34,459 nucleotides of DNA from Ignavibacteriota bacterium (GTDB taxonomy: Bacteria; Bacteroidota; Ignavibacteria; Kapaibacteriales; UBA2268). The notes under the pieces are model-generated. The model was not told the origin of the DNA. It saw only the letters and a list, made by a program, of their open reading frames with translations, and made no database searches. Within the stretch, counting starts at the first letter, position 1. Every line of letters starts with the position of its first letter. The position numbers were made by a program, and so were the translations under genes. Positions 16,545 through 24,686 of this stretch are shown one piece after another. The stretch spans positions 16,413 through 50,871 of the forward strand of contig JACRLY010000052.1 of the NCBI GenBank assembly GCA_016219595.1. The letters are read 5' to 3'.

Positions 16545-17776
16545 CTGAATTCCTGATTGCACGGCTGAAGGGGAATGAACTGAACTATGTGCAAAATATT
16601 GATGAAGCGGATGCACTGATAATTAATACCTGCGGGTTCATCAAACCTGCAAAGGAAGAAAATATTCAACTCATACAAGAAGCTTCTGAATTAAGAAGGA
16701 GGAATAAGCTGAAATCTCTTATTGTCTTTGGTTGTCTTGCCGAACGATATGCAGATGAATTGAAAACGCAACTGGCAAACGTTGACCATATATTCGGCTT
16801 GAACTCAAATGATGAAATTTTGAAAGCACTCGTGCAAAATCCAAAGACAGAACTTCTCGGTGAAAGAGAATTGCTCACACCAAAACATTATGCTTACCTG
16901 AAAATTGCAGATGGGTGCAATCATACATGTTCATTCTGTGCAATACCGCTGATAAAAGGTAGCTATATATCAAAGCCAAAAGAGATTTTGATTAAAGAGG
17001 CAGAAAGCTTAGTTGAAAAAGGTGTAAAGGAATTAGTCTTAATTGCACAGGACACGACTTATTATGGTATTGACCTGACAGGACAAAGGTTGCTGGCTGA
17101 ATTGCTTCGTTCACTAAGCGACATAAAAGGTCTTGAATGGATACGAATGATGTACGCTTTCCCGAAAGGTTTTCCGGAAGATGTATTGAAAGTGATGGAA
17201 GAGAGACCGAATATCTGCAAATATGTTGATATTCCGCTTCAGCATGTTTCGAATAAAATACTCAAATCAATGAAACGGGAAACGACACGAAATGAAATTG
17301 AAAAGTATATTGAAAAAATCAGAACAAAAGTTCCCGGGGTTACATTTCGCAGTACATTCATTGTCGGTTACCCGGGTGAAACAAAGAAAGATTTTGATGA
17401 GCTGTACAATTTCCTGAAAGATGTTCGGCTTGACAGGGTTGGAGTATTTACTTATTCTGCCGAAGAAGGCACGCCAGCATTTCCTCTTGGAGATATAATC
17501 CCCGAAGAAGTCAAAGAACACAGAAGAAATTTATTAATGGAATTGCAACAGAAAATTTCACTCGAAAAAAACAGAAAAAAAGTTGGGGACACACTTCGAG
17601 TACTAATAGACGAAAAAATTGCAGAAAATCAATTTAAAGGCAGAACAGAACAGGATGCTCCTGAAATTGATAATGCTGTTTATGTAGAAAGTAAAGAGCT
17701 TATTGAATCAGGGACATTTGTAAATGTGACAATTCACAGAGCCGAGGAATATGATTTGTTTGGGAGTGTAGTATGA
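16481..17776 (+). CDS. rimO: Ribosomal protein S12 methylthiotransferase RimO
   Basis: Radical-SAM enzyme that methylthiolates an aspartate of ribosomal protein S12. The 431 residues show the complete methylthiotransferase architecture. The N-terminal UPF0004 domain has cluster ligands Cys15 (TLGCSKNVVDSE), Cys51 (NTCGF) and Cys85 (FGCLAERY). The radical-SAM motif CNHTCSFC carries Cys146, Cys150 and Cys153. The C-terminal TRAM domain occupies about 365-431. SKNVVDSE and the GYPGET segment favour RimO over MiaB. It appears fully functional despite two truncated copies of its 5' end upstream, and is divergent from the KilA-N gene. Confidence 0.95.
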   Translation: MSNNIKSFSILTLGCSKNVVDSEFLIARLKGNELNYVQNIDEADALIINTCGFIKPAKEENIQLIQEASELRRRNKLKSLIVFGCLAERYADELKTQLANVDHIFGLNSNDEILKALVQNPKTELLGERELLTPKHYAYLKIADGCNHTCSFCAIPLIKGSYISKPKEILIKEAESLVEKGVKELVLIAQDTTYYGIDLTGQRLLAELLRSLSDIKGLEWIRMMYAFPKGFPEDVLKVMEERPNICKYVDIPLQHVSNKILKSMKRETTRNEIEKYIEKIRTKVPGVTFRSTFIVGYPGETKKDFDELYNFLKDVRLDRVGVFTYSAEEGTPAFPLGDIIPEEVKEHRRNLLMELQQKISLEKNRKKVGDTLRVLIDEKIAENQFKGRTEQDAPEIDNAVYVESKELIESGTFVNVTIHRAEEYDLFGSVV

Positions 17777-17931
17777 TTATTTATTTATTCAAATGGGATT
17801 GAGGTGATTTTTTAATATCACGACAACTTCTTAAATCGAAAATCGTTAATCTTTGTTCGTAAATTAACTTTTGTCTTTGCTATATTTTAATACTAAAGCC
17901 TTTTTCGGATTTCAATAACATTGAGAATAAA

Positions 17932-19020
17932 TCAAAATTTATAGACCATAGCATTAACATTCATACCAGCACCGACCGAAGCAAGCACAGCTGTATCGCC
18001 TTTATTTATTTCGTGGTCTTTGATTTTATTTTTCAACATTAAATCCAGCAGAGTAGGGAGTGTTGCCACGGAACTGTTGCCGAGCCATGAAATTGTCATA
18101 GGCATAACATTGTCAATATGCACCTGTTCCATGTTTTTAATACCATAGAGGTCGAAAAGACGCTTCAGGATTTCTTCATCCATCTTATTATTAGCCTGGT
18201 GGATAAAGACTTTTTTAATATCAGTCAAATCTACAGAAGCTTTTTCGAGACTTTCTTTCACAAGACCCGGAACAATCTGAAGAGCATATTTATAAAGATT
18301 ATGTCCCTGCATTTTTAAGAATAACTGGTTATCGTTATAATTAGGATTATACGATTTGTCCATCCAAAGCATTCTGCTGTGAGCAATTGTATCAGAACGT
18401 GATATTTGGGACAGTATCCCGGTCGGAGTTTCGCTGCTGATACCATCGAAAATAACAGCCCCTGCACCATCGGCGTATATCATACTATCTCGGTCGTGAG
18501 GGTCTGATACTCGTGATAGAATCTCTGCTCCTATAACCAAGGCTCTTTTGGCAACACCCGATTTGATGTAAAAATCTGCCTGCATGACTGCCTGGAGCCA
18601 GCCGGGGCACCCGAAAGGAATGTCATAAGCTACCATATAAGGATTATTTATTCCGAGCCGGGCTTTTACTCGGGCAGCAAGACTCGGTACAAAATCCGAC
18701 CTTCGGTTATCGAACTTCACATCTCCGAAATTGTGGGCAACGATTATGTAATCTATGGTCTCTTTATCTATACCAGATGATTTGAATGCTTGTTCTGCGG
18801 CATAAAAGGCAATGTCGGATGTCACGAGATTATTATCAGCCCATCTTCGTTCTTTTATTCCGGTTATTTCTTCAAATTTTTGTATAGTATCTATATTGTT
18901 AGCGATTTTATTTCCGCCGGCATCATAAAATTCGTTTTTCAGAAAATCTTCATTTTTAATAACATTCGGTGGAATATAACTGCCTGTTGCAGCAATAATT
19001 GTCCATATCTCAGAATTCAT
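17932..19020 (-). CDS. 3-oxoacyl-ACP synthase III-like ketosynthase (FabH family)
   Basis: Thiolase-fold condensing enzyme of 362 residues. The catalytic triad is visible: Cys138 in DIPFGCPGW, His274 in VFIHQANNKM and Asn315 in SWLGNSSVATLP. FabH starts fatty-acid synthesis by joining acetyl-CoA to malonyl-ACP. The protein is longer than the usual 315-330 residues and lacks other fab genes nearby, so it may be a FabH-like enzyme with another substrate, as several Bacteroidota carry. The segment DAGGNKIANNIDTIQKFEEITGI is typical of these longer homologues. It converges with rimO and is read apart from the ferredoxin oxidoreductase operon. Confidence 0.85.
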   Translation of the reverse strand: MNSEIWTIIAATGSYIPPNVIKNEDFLKNEFYDAGGNKIANNIDTIQKFEEITGIKERRWADNNLVTSDIAFYAAEQAFKSSGIDKETIDYIIVAHNFGDVKFDNRRSDFVPSLAARVKARLGINNPYMVAYDIPFGCPGWLQAVMQADFYIKSGVAKRALVIGAEILSRVSDPHDRDSMIYADGAGAVIFDGISSETPTGILSQISRSDTIAHSRMLWMDKSYNPNYNDNQLFLKMQGHNLYKYALQIVPGLVKESLEKASVDLTDIKKVFIHQANNKMDEEILKRLFDLYGIKNMEQVHIDNVMPMTISWLGNSSVATLPTLLDLMLKNKIKDHEINKGDTAVLASVGAGMNVNAMVYKF

Positions 19021-19228
19021 AGATTATCCCTAAAGGCTTCCCTTATATTGATTGATTAATGGTATTTTTAGAATTTTTATGTATAATATGTGTTATATCA
19101 ATTTCAAATTCTTTTTTACAAAATATTAACTTACAAAAATAAGAAGTTTTGGAGTAGAATGGTTTAATTTTTTTTATTGTCAACCCTACAAGATTTTATA
19201 TATATGTACAATAAAATAAATAATTGGG

Positions 19229-19251
19229 AAAAAAAAATCCCCCTTGGGGGA
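19229..19251 (-). terminator. Terminator of the 2-oxoacid oxidoreductase operon
   Basis: On the minus strand the palindrome TCCCCCAAGGGGGA (19238-19251) is followed directly by nine T residues (complement of 19229-19237). It lies 35 bases after the stop of the last operon gene. The central AA leaves a tight loop, so the real stem is probably four or five G-C pairs. Confidence 0.7.
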
Positions 19252-19285
19252 GGGGGACTTTGTTGTAACTGCCATTTCTTTACCA

Positions 19286-19825
19286 TTATTTTGCAATCAG
19301 CTCCATACCGGTATTGAAGGCTTCCTGATTCAACGGAATAAGATTATGATACCGTTCTGGGAGTACTTGTTCCAAGGCTTTCCAAATTGTTTCTATCTTA
19401 ACGATAGGATTCACTTTAAGGAAAGAGCCAAGCATAATCATGTTCAGCACCTTAGAATTTTTCAACCTGACAGCTGTCTCGCTGCCGGGTACGGCATAAA
19501 TATTTATGTCTTTTCTCGTTGGAACCGTTAATATATTCGTACTATCATAAATTATATTGCCTCCCTTTTTAACTTTTTCTTCAAATTTATCGACAGACGG
19601 CTGATTAAGAGCCATAACAGTGTCGAAAGTCGAGATAATTGGGGAACTTATGTATGTATCAGAAATTATAGTAATACAATTTGCTGTACCACCTCTCATC
19701 TCCGGACCATACGAAGGCATCCACGTAACTTCTTTATCTTCAATGATTCCCGCATATCCGAGAAGCATGCCCATTGTCAAAACACCCTGACCGCCAAATC
19801 CTGAAAAAATTGCTTCCTGTGTCAT
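19286..19825 (-). CDS. 2-oxoacid:ferredoxin oxidoreductase, gamma subunit
   Basis: The 179 residues match the pyruvate/ketoisovalerate oxidoreductase catalytic gamma domain. It opens with SGFGGQGVLTMGMLLGYAG, a glycine-rich nucleotide-binding-like loop, followed by WMPSYGPEMRGGTANC, the family signature. It forms part of the enzyme that oxidatively decarboxylates 2-oxoacids to acyl-CoA while reducing ferredoxin, or the reverse. It is the last gene of a ferredoxin-alpha-beta-gamma operon; one base separates it from the beta gene's stop, implying coupling. The substrate (2-oxoglutarate or branched-chain) cannot be decided from this subunit. Confidence 0.9.
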   Translation of the reverse strand: MTQEAIFSGFGGQGVLTMGMLLGYAGIIEDKEVTWMPSYGPEMRGGTANCITIISDTYISSPIISTFDTVMALNQPSVDKFEEKVKKGGNIIYDSTNILTVPTRKDINIYAVPGSETAVRLKNSKVLNMIMLGSFLKVNPIVKIETIWKALEQVLPERYHNLIPLNQEAFNTGMELIAK

Positions 19826-19826
19826 A

Positions 19827-20618
19827 TTATTTGCCCTCCGGTACTTTTAAATCACCAAGTGGATAATAGGGTATCATCTTGTCTTCTAAGAACTTATTTG
19901 ATTCTAACGGTGTAAGTTTCCAGTTTGACGGACAACTTGAAACTATTTCTACCAAACATGTACCCAATCCTTTTTTTTGATATTCAAATGCCTTTTGGAA
20001 AGCTTTTTTTGCTTTTCTTACGTTTGCCGGTTTATGTACAGATTGGCGGGTTACATATGCAACTCCGGGTAAACTTGCAACTAAATTAGAAATTTTCAGA
20101 GGATGTCCCTGAGTTTTTGTGTCACTTCCAAAAGGTGAAGTTGTCGTTATCATACCCGGTAAAGTTGTGGGAGCCATTTGACCACTTGTCATTCCGTAAA
20201 CTCCGTTATTGATGAATACAATCAGGAAATTTTCACCGCGGTTTGCTGCGTGAATTGTTTCAGCAGTTCCGATTGCAGCAAGGTCACCATCGCCCTGGTA
20301 CGTGAATACATATTTATCGGGCTGCACTCTTTTCACTCCTGTAGCAACAGCACAAGCCCTGCCATGTGCAGCTTCCTGCATATCAACATTAAGATAGTGA
20401 TAAGCAAATACTGAACAGCCAACCGGTGCAACACCTATTGTTTCATTCTGAATACCCATCTCATCAACAACTTCCATTAACAATTTGTGAGCTACTCCAT
20501 GTCCGCAACCCGGGCAATAATGTAATTCAGTTTCAGTTAAAGTTCCGGGTTTCCTATAAACAAGATTTTCTTCAACACATATATCACTAAATAAAAAGTC
20601 TTTATCTTCATCAGCCAT
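19827..20618 (-). CDS. 2-oxoacid:ferredoxin oxidoreductase, beta (TPP-binding) subunit
   Basis: Catalytic subunit of 263 residues that binds thiamine diphosphate. Residues about 34-41 hold YCPGCGHG. GDGDLAAIGTAETIHAA (109-125) starts the Mg/TPP-binding motif, which continues through FINNGVYGMTSGQ with the expected Asn pair. AAHGRACAVATG and SCPSNW are also family features. It sits 10 bases after the alpha gene and one base before gamma. The short form with the four-gene set resembles Kor/Vor enzymes used in reductive or oxidative TCA steps and branched-chain amino acid metabolism. Substrate assignment remains open. Confidence 0.9.
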   Translation of the reverse strand: MADEDKDFLFSDICVEENLVYRKPGTLTETELHYCPGCGHGVAHKLLMEVVDEMGIQNETIGVAPVGCSVFAYHYLNVDMQEAAHGRACAVATGVKRVQPDKYVFTYQGDGDLAAIGTAETIHAANRGENFLIVFINNGVYGMTSGQMAPTTLPGMITTTSPFGSDTKTQGHPLKISNLVASLPGVAYVTRQSVHKPANVRKAKKAFQKAFEYQKKGLGTCLVEIVSSCPSNWKLTPLESNKFLEDKMIPYYPLGDLKVPEGK

Positions 20619-20628
20619 TTCGATTACC

Positions 20629-21690
20629 TCACTTCAAAAATATTTTTTCAAAATTTTCAAGAATTTCATCGGGTGTAGGAATAATACCTCCCATTCTGCC
20701 GTAAAATTCTACCCTTGTATTCCCTTTAACAGCAAGTCTAACGTCATCAACCATTTGACCTGCATTCATCTCGACATCAAGTATCCCTTTAACTTTTTTG
20801 GAAAGTTCACTGTAAATATCAACCGGGAAAGGATAGAGAGTTTGAGGTCTGATAACACCGATCTTATATCCTTTTGCCCTTCCGGATTCCATTGCTTTTG
20901 TGCATATTCTCGCACCTAATCCAAAACCGGTAAAAATATATTCTGCATCGTCGGTATTTATAGTCTGGAATCTGACTTCATTTTTCTCGATTTCCCGGTA
21001 TTTTCTTTGAAGCCCCAAATTTATTTGTTCCATCTTTTCGGGCTGTATAAACAAGGATGTAATTATTCTTCTGTCGCTGTTTTTTGGTTTTCCTGTCGTA
21101 GCCCAATCGGGGAACTCGGTTTTTCTCGGCATTTGGTCGTAGAGTTCAACTTTTTCCATCATCTGACCGATTGCTCCGTCAGCGAGAAGCATTGTAGGAC
21201 ATCTGTATTTTTCGGATAACTCAAATCCTAATAATGTATAATCCACCATTTCCTGAACGCTTGAAGGTGCAAGTACAATTAAATGATAATCCCCATGTCC
21301 ACCGCCTTTAGTTGCCTGAAAATAATCGCCCTGCGAAGGCTGAATTGTTCCTAATCCGGGACCTCCTCGATTTATATTTGCAACAAGACAAGGTAATTCA
21401 GCGGCAGCAATATATGATAAACCTTCCTGCATCAAACTTATACCCGGGCTTGATGATGTTGTCATAACCCTTCTGCCGCAAGCAGCCGAACCATAAATCA
21501 TATTAATTGCGGCAACTTCACTTTCCGCCTGTAAAACAACCATTCCTGTTCTGTTTGTAGCTTCTCTCGATAAATATTCAATTACCTCGGATTGAGGTGT
21601 AATCGGGTAGCCGAAATATGCATCACATCCGGCTCTTATCATTGCTTCTGCGAGGGCTTCATTCCCTTTCATTAATTTCTTTTTACCCAT
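20629..21690 (-). CDS. vorB: 2-oxoacid:ferredoxin oxidoreductase, alpha subunit (VorB/KorA type)
   Basis: The 353 residues form the pyrimidine-binding subunit. The N-terminus has MKGNEALAEAMIRAGCDAYFGYPITPQSE, the strongly conserved start of VorB/KorA-type subunits. It continues with QAESEVAAINMIYGSAACG, TTSSSPGISLMQEGLSYIA and TKGGGHGDYHLIVLAP. The C-terminal transketolase-like domain (about 245-350) contains EMNAGQMVDDVRLAV. Unlike Chlorobium-type enzymes, gamma is a separate gene. The homologues most like this are commonly annotated as 3-methyl-2-oxobutanoate dehydrogenase VorB, but 2-oxoglutarate is an equally plausible substrate. It lies 38 bases after the ferredoxin gene in the same operon. 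Confidence 0.88.
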   Translation of the reverse strand: MGKKKLMKGNEALAEAMIRAGCDAYFGYPITPQSEVIEYLSREATNRTGMVVLQAESEVAAINMIYGSAACGRRVMTTSSSPGISLMQEGLSYIAAAELPCLVANINRGGPGLGTIQPSQGDYFQATKGGGHGDYHLIVLAPSSVQEMVDYTLLGFELSEKYRCPTMLLADGAIGQMMEKVELYDQMPRKTEFPDWATTGKPKNSDRRIITSLFIQPEKMEQINLGLQRKYREIEKNEVRFQTINTDDAEYIFTGFGLGARICTKAMESGRAKGYKIGVIRPQTLYPFPVDIYSELSKKVKGILDVEMNAGQMVDDVRLAVKGNTRVEFYGRMGGIIPTPDEILENFEKIFLK

Positions 21691-21728
21691 TATATCTCCA
21701 CTCGTAATCTTCCTGTGTTTCGCTTATA

Positions 21729-21959
21729 TTAATTATTTTTTAAAACTTTTCTGTAAACTGTTATAATTGCTTCCGGGCAAACCAAAGCACAATTTGCACA
21801 ACCTGTGCACGATTGGTTCACCACAGTAGCATACTTATATCCTTTTTGATTTATACTCAAAGAGAGGGCAATTGTTTCTTCGGGACAGGATTCGATACAC
21901 AATTCACAACCTTTGCATCTTTGAAAGTCAATAATTATTTCGCCTTTAACCTTAGCCAT
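21729..21959 (-). CDS. Ferredoxin-like delta subunit, two [4Fe-4S] clusters
   Basis: Small iron-sulfur protein of 76 residues with two complete CxxCxxCxxxC motifs: Cys15, 18, 21 and 25 (CKGCELCIESCP) and Cys51, 54, 57 and 61 (CTGCANCALVCP). It passes electrons between the thiamine-dependent site and a soluble ferredoxin. It is the first gene of the operon, followed by alpha, beta and gamma, matching the four-subunit Kor/Vor layout. The region upstream is a long divergent gap shared with moxR, where the operon promoter must lie. Confidence 0.92.
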   Translation of the reverse strand: MAKVKGEIIIDFQRCKGCELCIESCPEETIALSLSINQKGYKYATVVNQSCTGCANCALVCPEAIITVYRKVLKNN

Positions 21960-22694
21960 CTTTCACCAAACTAATTTTCTTAAATATTTTCTTCTGCTTT
22001 TTTTATAATTGGTCTTTTTCATTGAATTGTAATTTTACAAAATCTTCAAAGGAAAAAAGAACTAAGCAAAATGTAAAAATGAAAATTAGCAAAATTTTTA
22101 TAGGTTACAAAAATGATTAAAAAATATTTTTGTAAATAATTGAATTATATGATGTTAGAAAACATTGAGTTAGGTAAACCTAAAATTAATTAGTTAACTT
22201 ATTATATTCAATACGATTATGAATTTTAATCTGAAAATTCTTGTTTTACTGTTTAAATAATGGGATGATTATTTATTATATAAAATACTGAAGAAGTTAT
22301 ATAAGTATTAAATTTATAATAAGTTAATGTAATGATAAAAAAATATTACCTAAGTCGATTATACAATAAATAATCAGATAAGAATTTTTTTATATAATTA
22401 TCTTCGGGGACGGTTTCAATAAAACAATTCTTTTAATTCTCTAGTAATATTTATTGCAAAGCTGAACTAAAAGAATTTTTTATTCGGATTATAATATTAC
22501 TCGCAATTTTGATTTTGTTAATTAACAAAATTTCAATTTTCATAAAAGACTTCTCTTTATAAATCAATTCTACTAATTAATTTATTTATCCTGTTTTTAA
22601 ATAATCATAATATTGATTCATAAATTTCGTTATAAGTTCAGTTAACAAGCAAAAAGAAAAATACATTTTAAAAAAATAATAAAGGGTTTTTCAA
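21960..22694. other. 735-base AT-rich non-coding region
   Basis: This gap separates two divergent operons and is much more AT-rich than the flanking genes. Stops are frequent in all frames and no credible gene was found. The clearest structure is a perfect 20-base palindrome at 22512-22531 (ATTTTGTTAATTAACAAAAT), which could be an operator. Promoters for both operons must lie here, but the base composition prevents confident placement. No tRNA or recognisable riboswitch was seen. Confidence 0.6.
22512..22531. promoter_or_regulatory. Perfect 20-base palindrome, possible operator
   Basis: ATTTTGTTAATTAACAAAAT is identical to its reverse complement with no unpaired centre. Such symmetry fits a dimeric regulator site better than an RNA hairpin. 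It lies about 165 bases before moxR. In DNA this AT-rich palindromes also arise by chance, so the functional call is tentative. Confidence 0.3.
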
Positions 22695-23681
22695 ATGGTA
22701 GATATTAATGAACTGAATCAAAGGATTCAGACAGAGAGTTCATTTATTGATGTTCTTTTTATGGAAATGGGAAAAGTCATCGTAGGTCAGAAACAAATGG
22801 TCGAGCGGCTTCTCATCGGATTATTATCTAATGGACATTTACTTCTCGAAGGTGTTCCCGGATTAGCAAAAACACTTGCGATTAAGACGCTGGCTTCGGC
22901 AATCGAAGCAAAATTCAGCAGAATCCAATTCACTCCTGATTTGCTTCCTGCCGATTTAATCGGAACAATGATTTACAATCAGAAAAAGGAAGAATTTACT
23001 GTGAGGAAGGGTCCTGTCTTTGCGAATTTTATCTTGGCAGACGAAATTAACCGGGCGCCATCGAAAGTGCAGAGTGCTTTGCTTGAAGCTATGCAGGAGA
23101 GGCAGGTTACTATTGGTGAGAACACATATAAACTTGATGAGCCATTCCTTGTACTTGCTACTCAGAATCCGTTGGAACAAGAAGGGACTTATCCATTGCC
23201 CGAAGCCCAGGTTGACAGGTTCATGCTTAAAATAATGATTAATTACCCGAACCGGAAAGATGAGCTCGATATTATGAGGCAGAACATTGCTGTTGATTTT
23301 CCAACAGCAAAACCTGTAGTCAAACCTGAAGATATTCTAAGAGCAAGAAATATAGTTAAAGATATTTATATGGATGAAAAAATCGAGCAGTATATACTCG
23401 ATATCGTTTTTGCAACCCGCGAACCGAAAGAATTTAAGCTTGAAAAACTTCAGCAGTTATTATCTTATGGAGCATCACCAAGGGCATCAATTTATCTTGC
23501 ACTTGCTTCGAAAGCTTACGCTTTCATCAAGAGAAGAGGTTATGTTATTCCGGAAGATGTCAGGGCAATTTGTCACGATGTTTTGAGGCACAGGATGGGT
23601 TTGACTTACGAAGCCGAAGCAGAAAACATTACAACTGAAGACATAATTAATGAAATATTAAATACAATAGAAGTGCCATAA
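22695..23681 (+). CDS. moxR: MoxR-family AAA+ ATPase
   Basis: Chaperone-like ATPase of 328 residues. Walker A is GVPGLAKT (53-60), Walker B is FILADEINRAP (112-122, Asp116-Glu117), sensor 1 is LATQNPLEQEGTYPLPEAQVDRF, and a C-terminal lid domain (about 225-328) contains GASPRASIYL. MoxR proteins act with von Willebrand factor A (VWA) proteins in metal insertion or stress tolerance. Here the following genes are a DUF58 protein, a BatD-like protein and BatA, the usual partner set. The upstream gap should carry the operon promoter. It is intact. Confidence 0.94.
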   Translation: MVDINELNQRIQTESSFIDVLFMEMGKVIVGQKQMVERLLIGLLSNGHLLLEGVPGLAKTLAIKTLASAIEAKFSRIQFTPDLLPADLIGTMIYNQKKEEFTVRKGPVFANFILADEINRAPSKVQSALLEAMQERQVTIGENTYKLDEPFLVLATQNPLEQEGTYPLPEAQVDRFMLKIMINYPNRKDELDIMRQNIAVDFPTAKPVVKPEDILRARNIVKDIYMDEKIEQYILDIVFATREPKEFKLEKLQQLLSYGASPRASIYLALASKAYAFIKRRGYVIPEDVRAICHDVLRHRMGLTYEAEAENITTEDIINEILNTIEVP

Positions 23682-23696
23682 GCGATAAAGAAAAAT

Positions 23697-24572
23697 ATGG
23701 AAGCCAATGAGCTAATTAAAAAAGTAAGAAAAATCGAAATAAGGACGAGAGGACTTTCAAAGCAAATCTTTTCCGGTGAGTACCACAGCACTTTCAAAGG
23801 GCGGGGTATGGCTTTCAGTGAGGTGAGGGAATACCAATTCGGTGACGACATCAGGGCAATAGACTGGAATGTTACTGCAAGATTCAATCACCCGTTTATT
23901 AAAATCTTCGAAGAAGAAAGAGAGCTTACCGTAATATTACTTGTCGATGTCAGTTCATCAGAAAACTTTGGAACGAAATTGCAGTTCAAAAAAGATTTGA
24001 TAATAGAGCTTTGTGCAGTACTTGCATTTTCAGCAATTCAGAATAATGATAAAATTGGCATTATATTTTTCAGCGACCACATCGAAAAGTTTATTCCTCC
24101 GAAAAAAGGGAGGACTCATATTTTGAGAATTATTAGAGAATTGATTGAGTTCAAACCTCTGCACACTAAAACAGATATTTCCCAGGCATTGAGATACTTA
24201 ATAAATGTTATTAAAAAGAGAAGCATTGTTTTTGTAATTTCGGACTTTATAGACAATGGATTTGAAGATGCTTTGAAAATATCGAGTAAAAAGCATGATA
24301 CAGTTGCAGTACAAATATACGATTACAGGGAAACAGAACTCCCTGATGTTGGATTGGTATTTGCCCAGGATGCTGAAACAGGAAATTATAGATGGATTGA
24401 TACTTCAAGCCGCGAGATAAGAAATAATTTTTCTGTTTGGTGGAACAAAAAACAGTCAATTTTGAATGAATTATTCGCAAGGAGTAAGGTCGATGTCGTC
24501 AAAATCCGTTCTGACGAATCTTATATAAAGCCATTGATGAACTTTTTTAAGATGAGAGAAAGCAGGAGATAG
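23697..24572 (+). CDS. DUF58 domain protein
   Basis: The 291 residues have the DUF58 signature GEYHSTFKGRGMAFSEVREY followed by GDDIRAIDWNVTARFNHPFIK (about 28-67). The C-terminal half has a VWA-like fold with LLVDVSSSENFGT, a MIDAS-type DxSxS motif. It starts 15 bases after moxR and belongs to the same operon. No membrane helix is evident, so the protein is probably cytosolic and works with the MoxR ATPase. In related genomes the next gene is usually the BatD-like or batA gene; here a secreted protein gene intervenes. Confidence 0.92.
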   Translation: MEANELIKKVRKIEIRTRGLSKQIFSGEYHSTFKGRGMAFSEVREYQFGDDIRAIDWNVTARFNHPFIKIFEEERELTVILLVDVSSSENFGTKLQFKKDLIIELCAVLAFSAIQNNDKIGIIFFSDHIEKFIPPKKGRTHILRIIRELIEFKPLHTKTDISQALRYLINVIKKRSIVFVISDFIDNGFEDALKISSKKHDTVAVQIYDYRETELPDVGLVFAQDAETGNYRWIDTSSREIRNNFSVWWNKKQSILNELFARSKVDVVKIRSDESYIKPLMNFFKMRESRR

Positions 24573-24686
24573 CTTTTTTGAAAATTTTAAATTATGAATT
24601 TTGAATTTTTAATGAATTTAAAATAAATAAATTTAAATTTTTTTAATGACAGTTAATAAAAGTCATAAATATTGCTTGAGGCAAAA

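Noticed and set aside
17777-17931. GTGAT/ATCAC inverted repeat near 17812-17822 as a terminator between rimO and the FabH-like gene
   Set aside because: Only five pairs with an AT-rich loop and no following T-tract; too weak to list.
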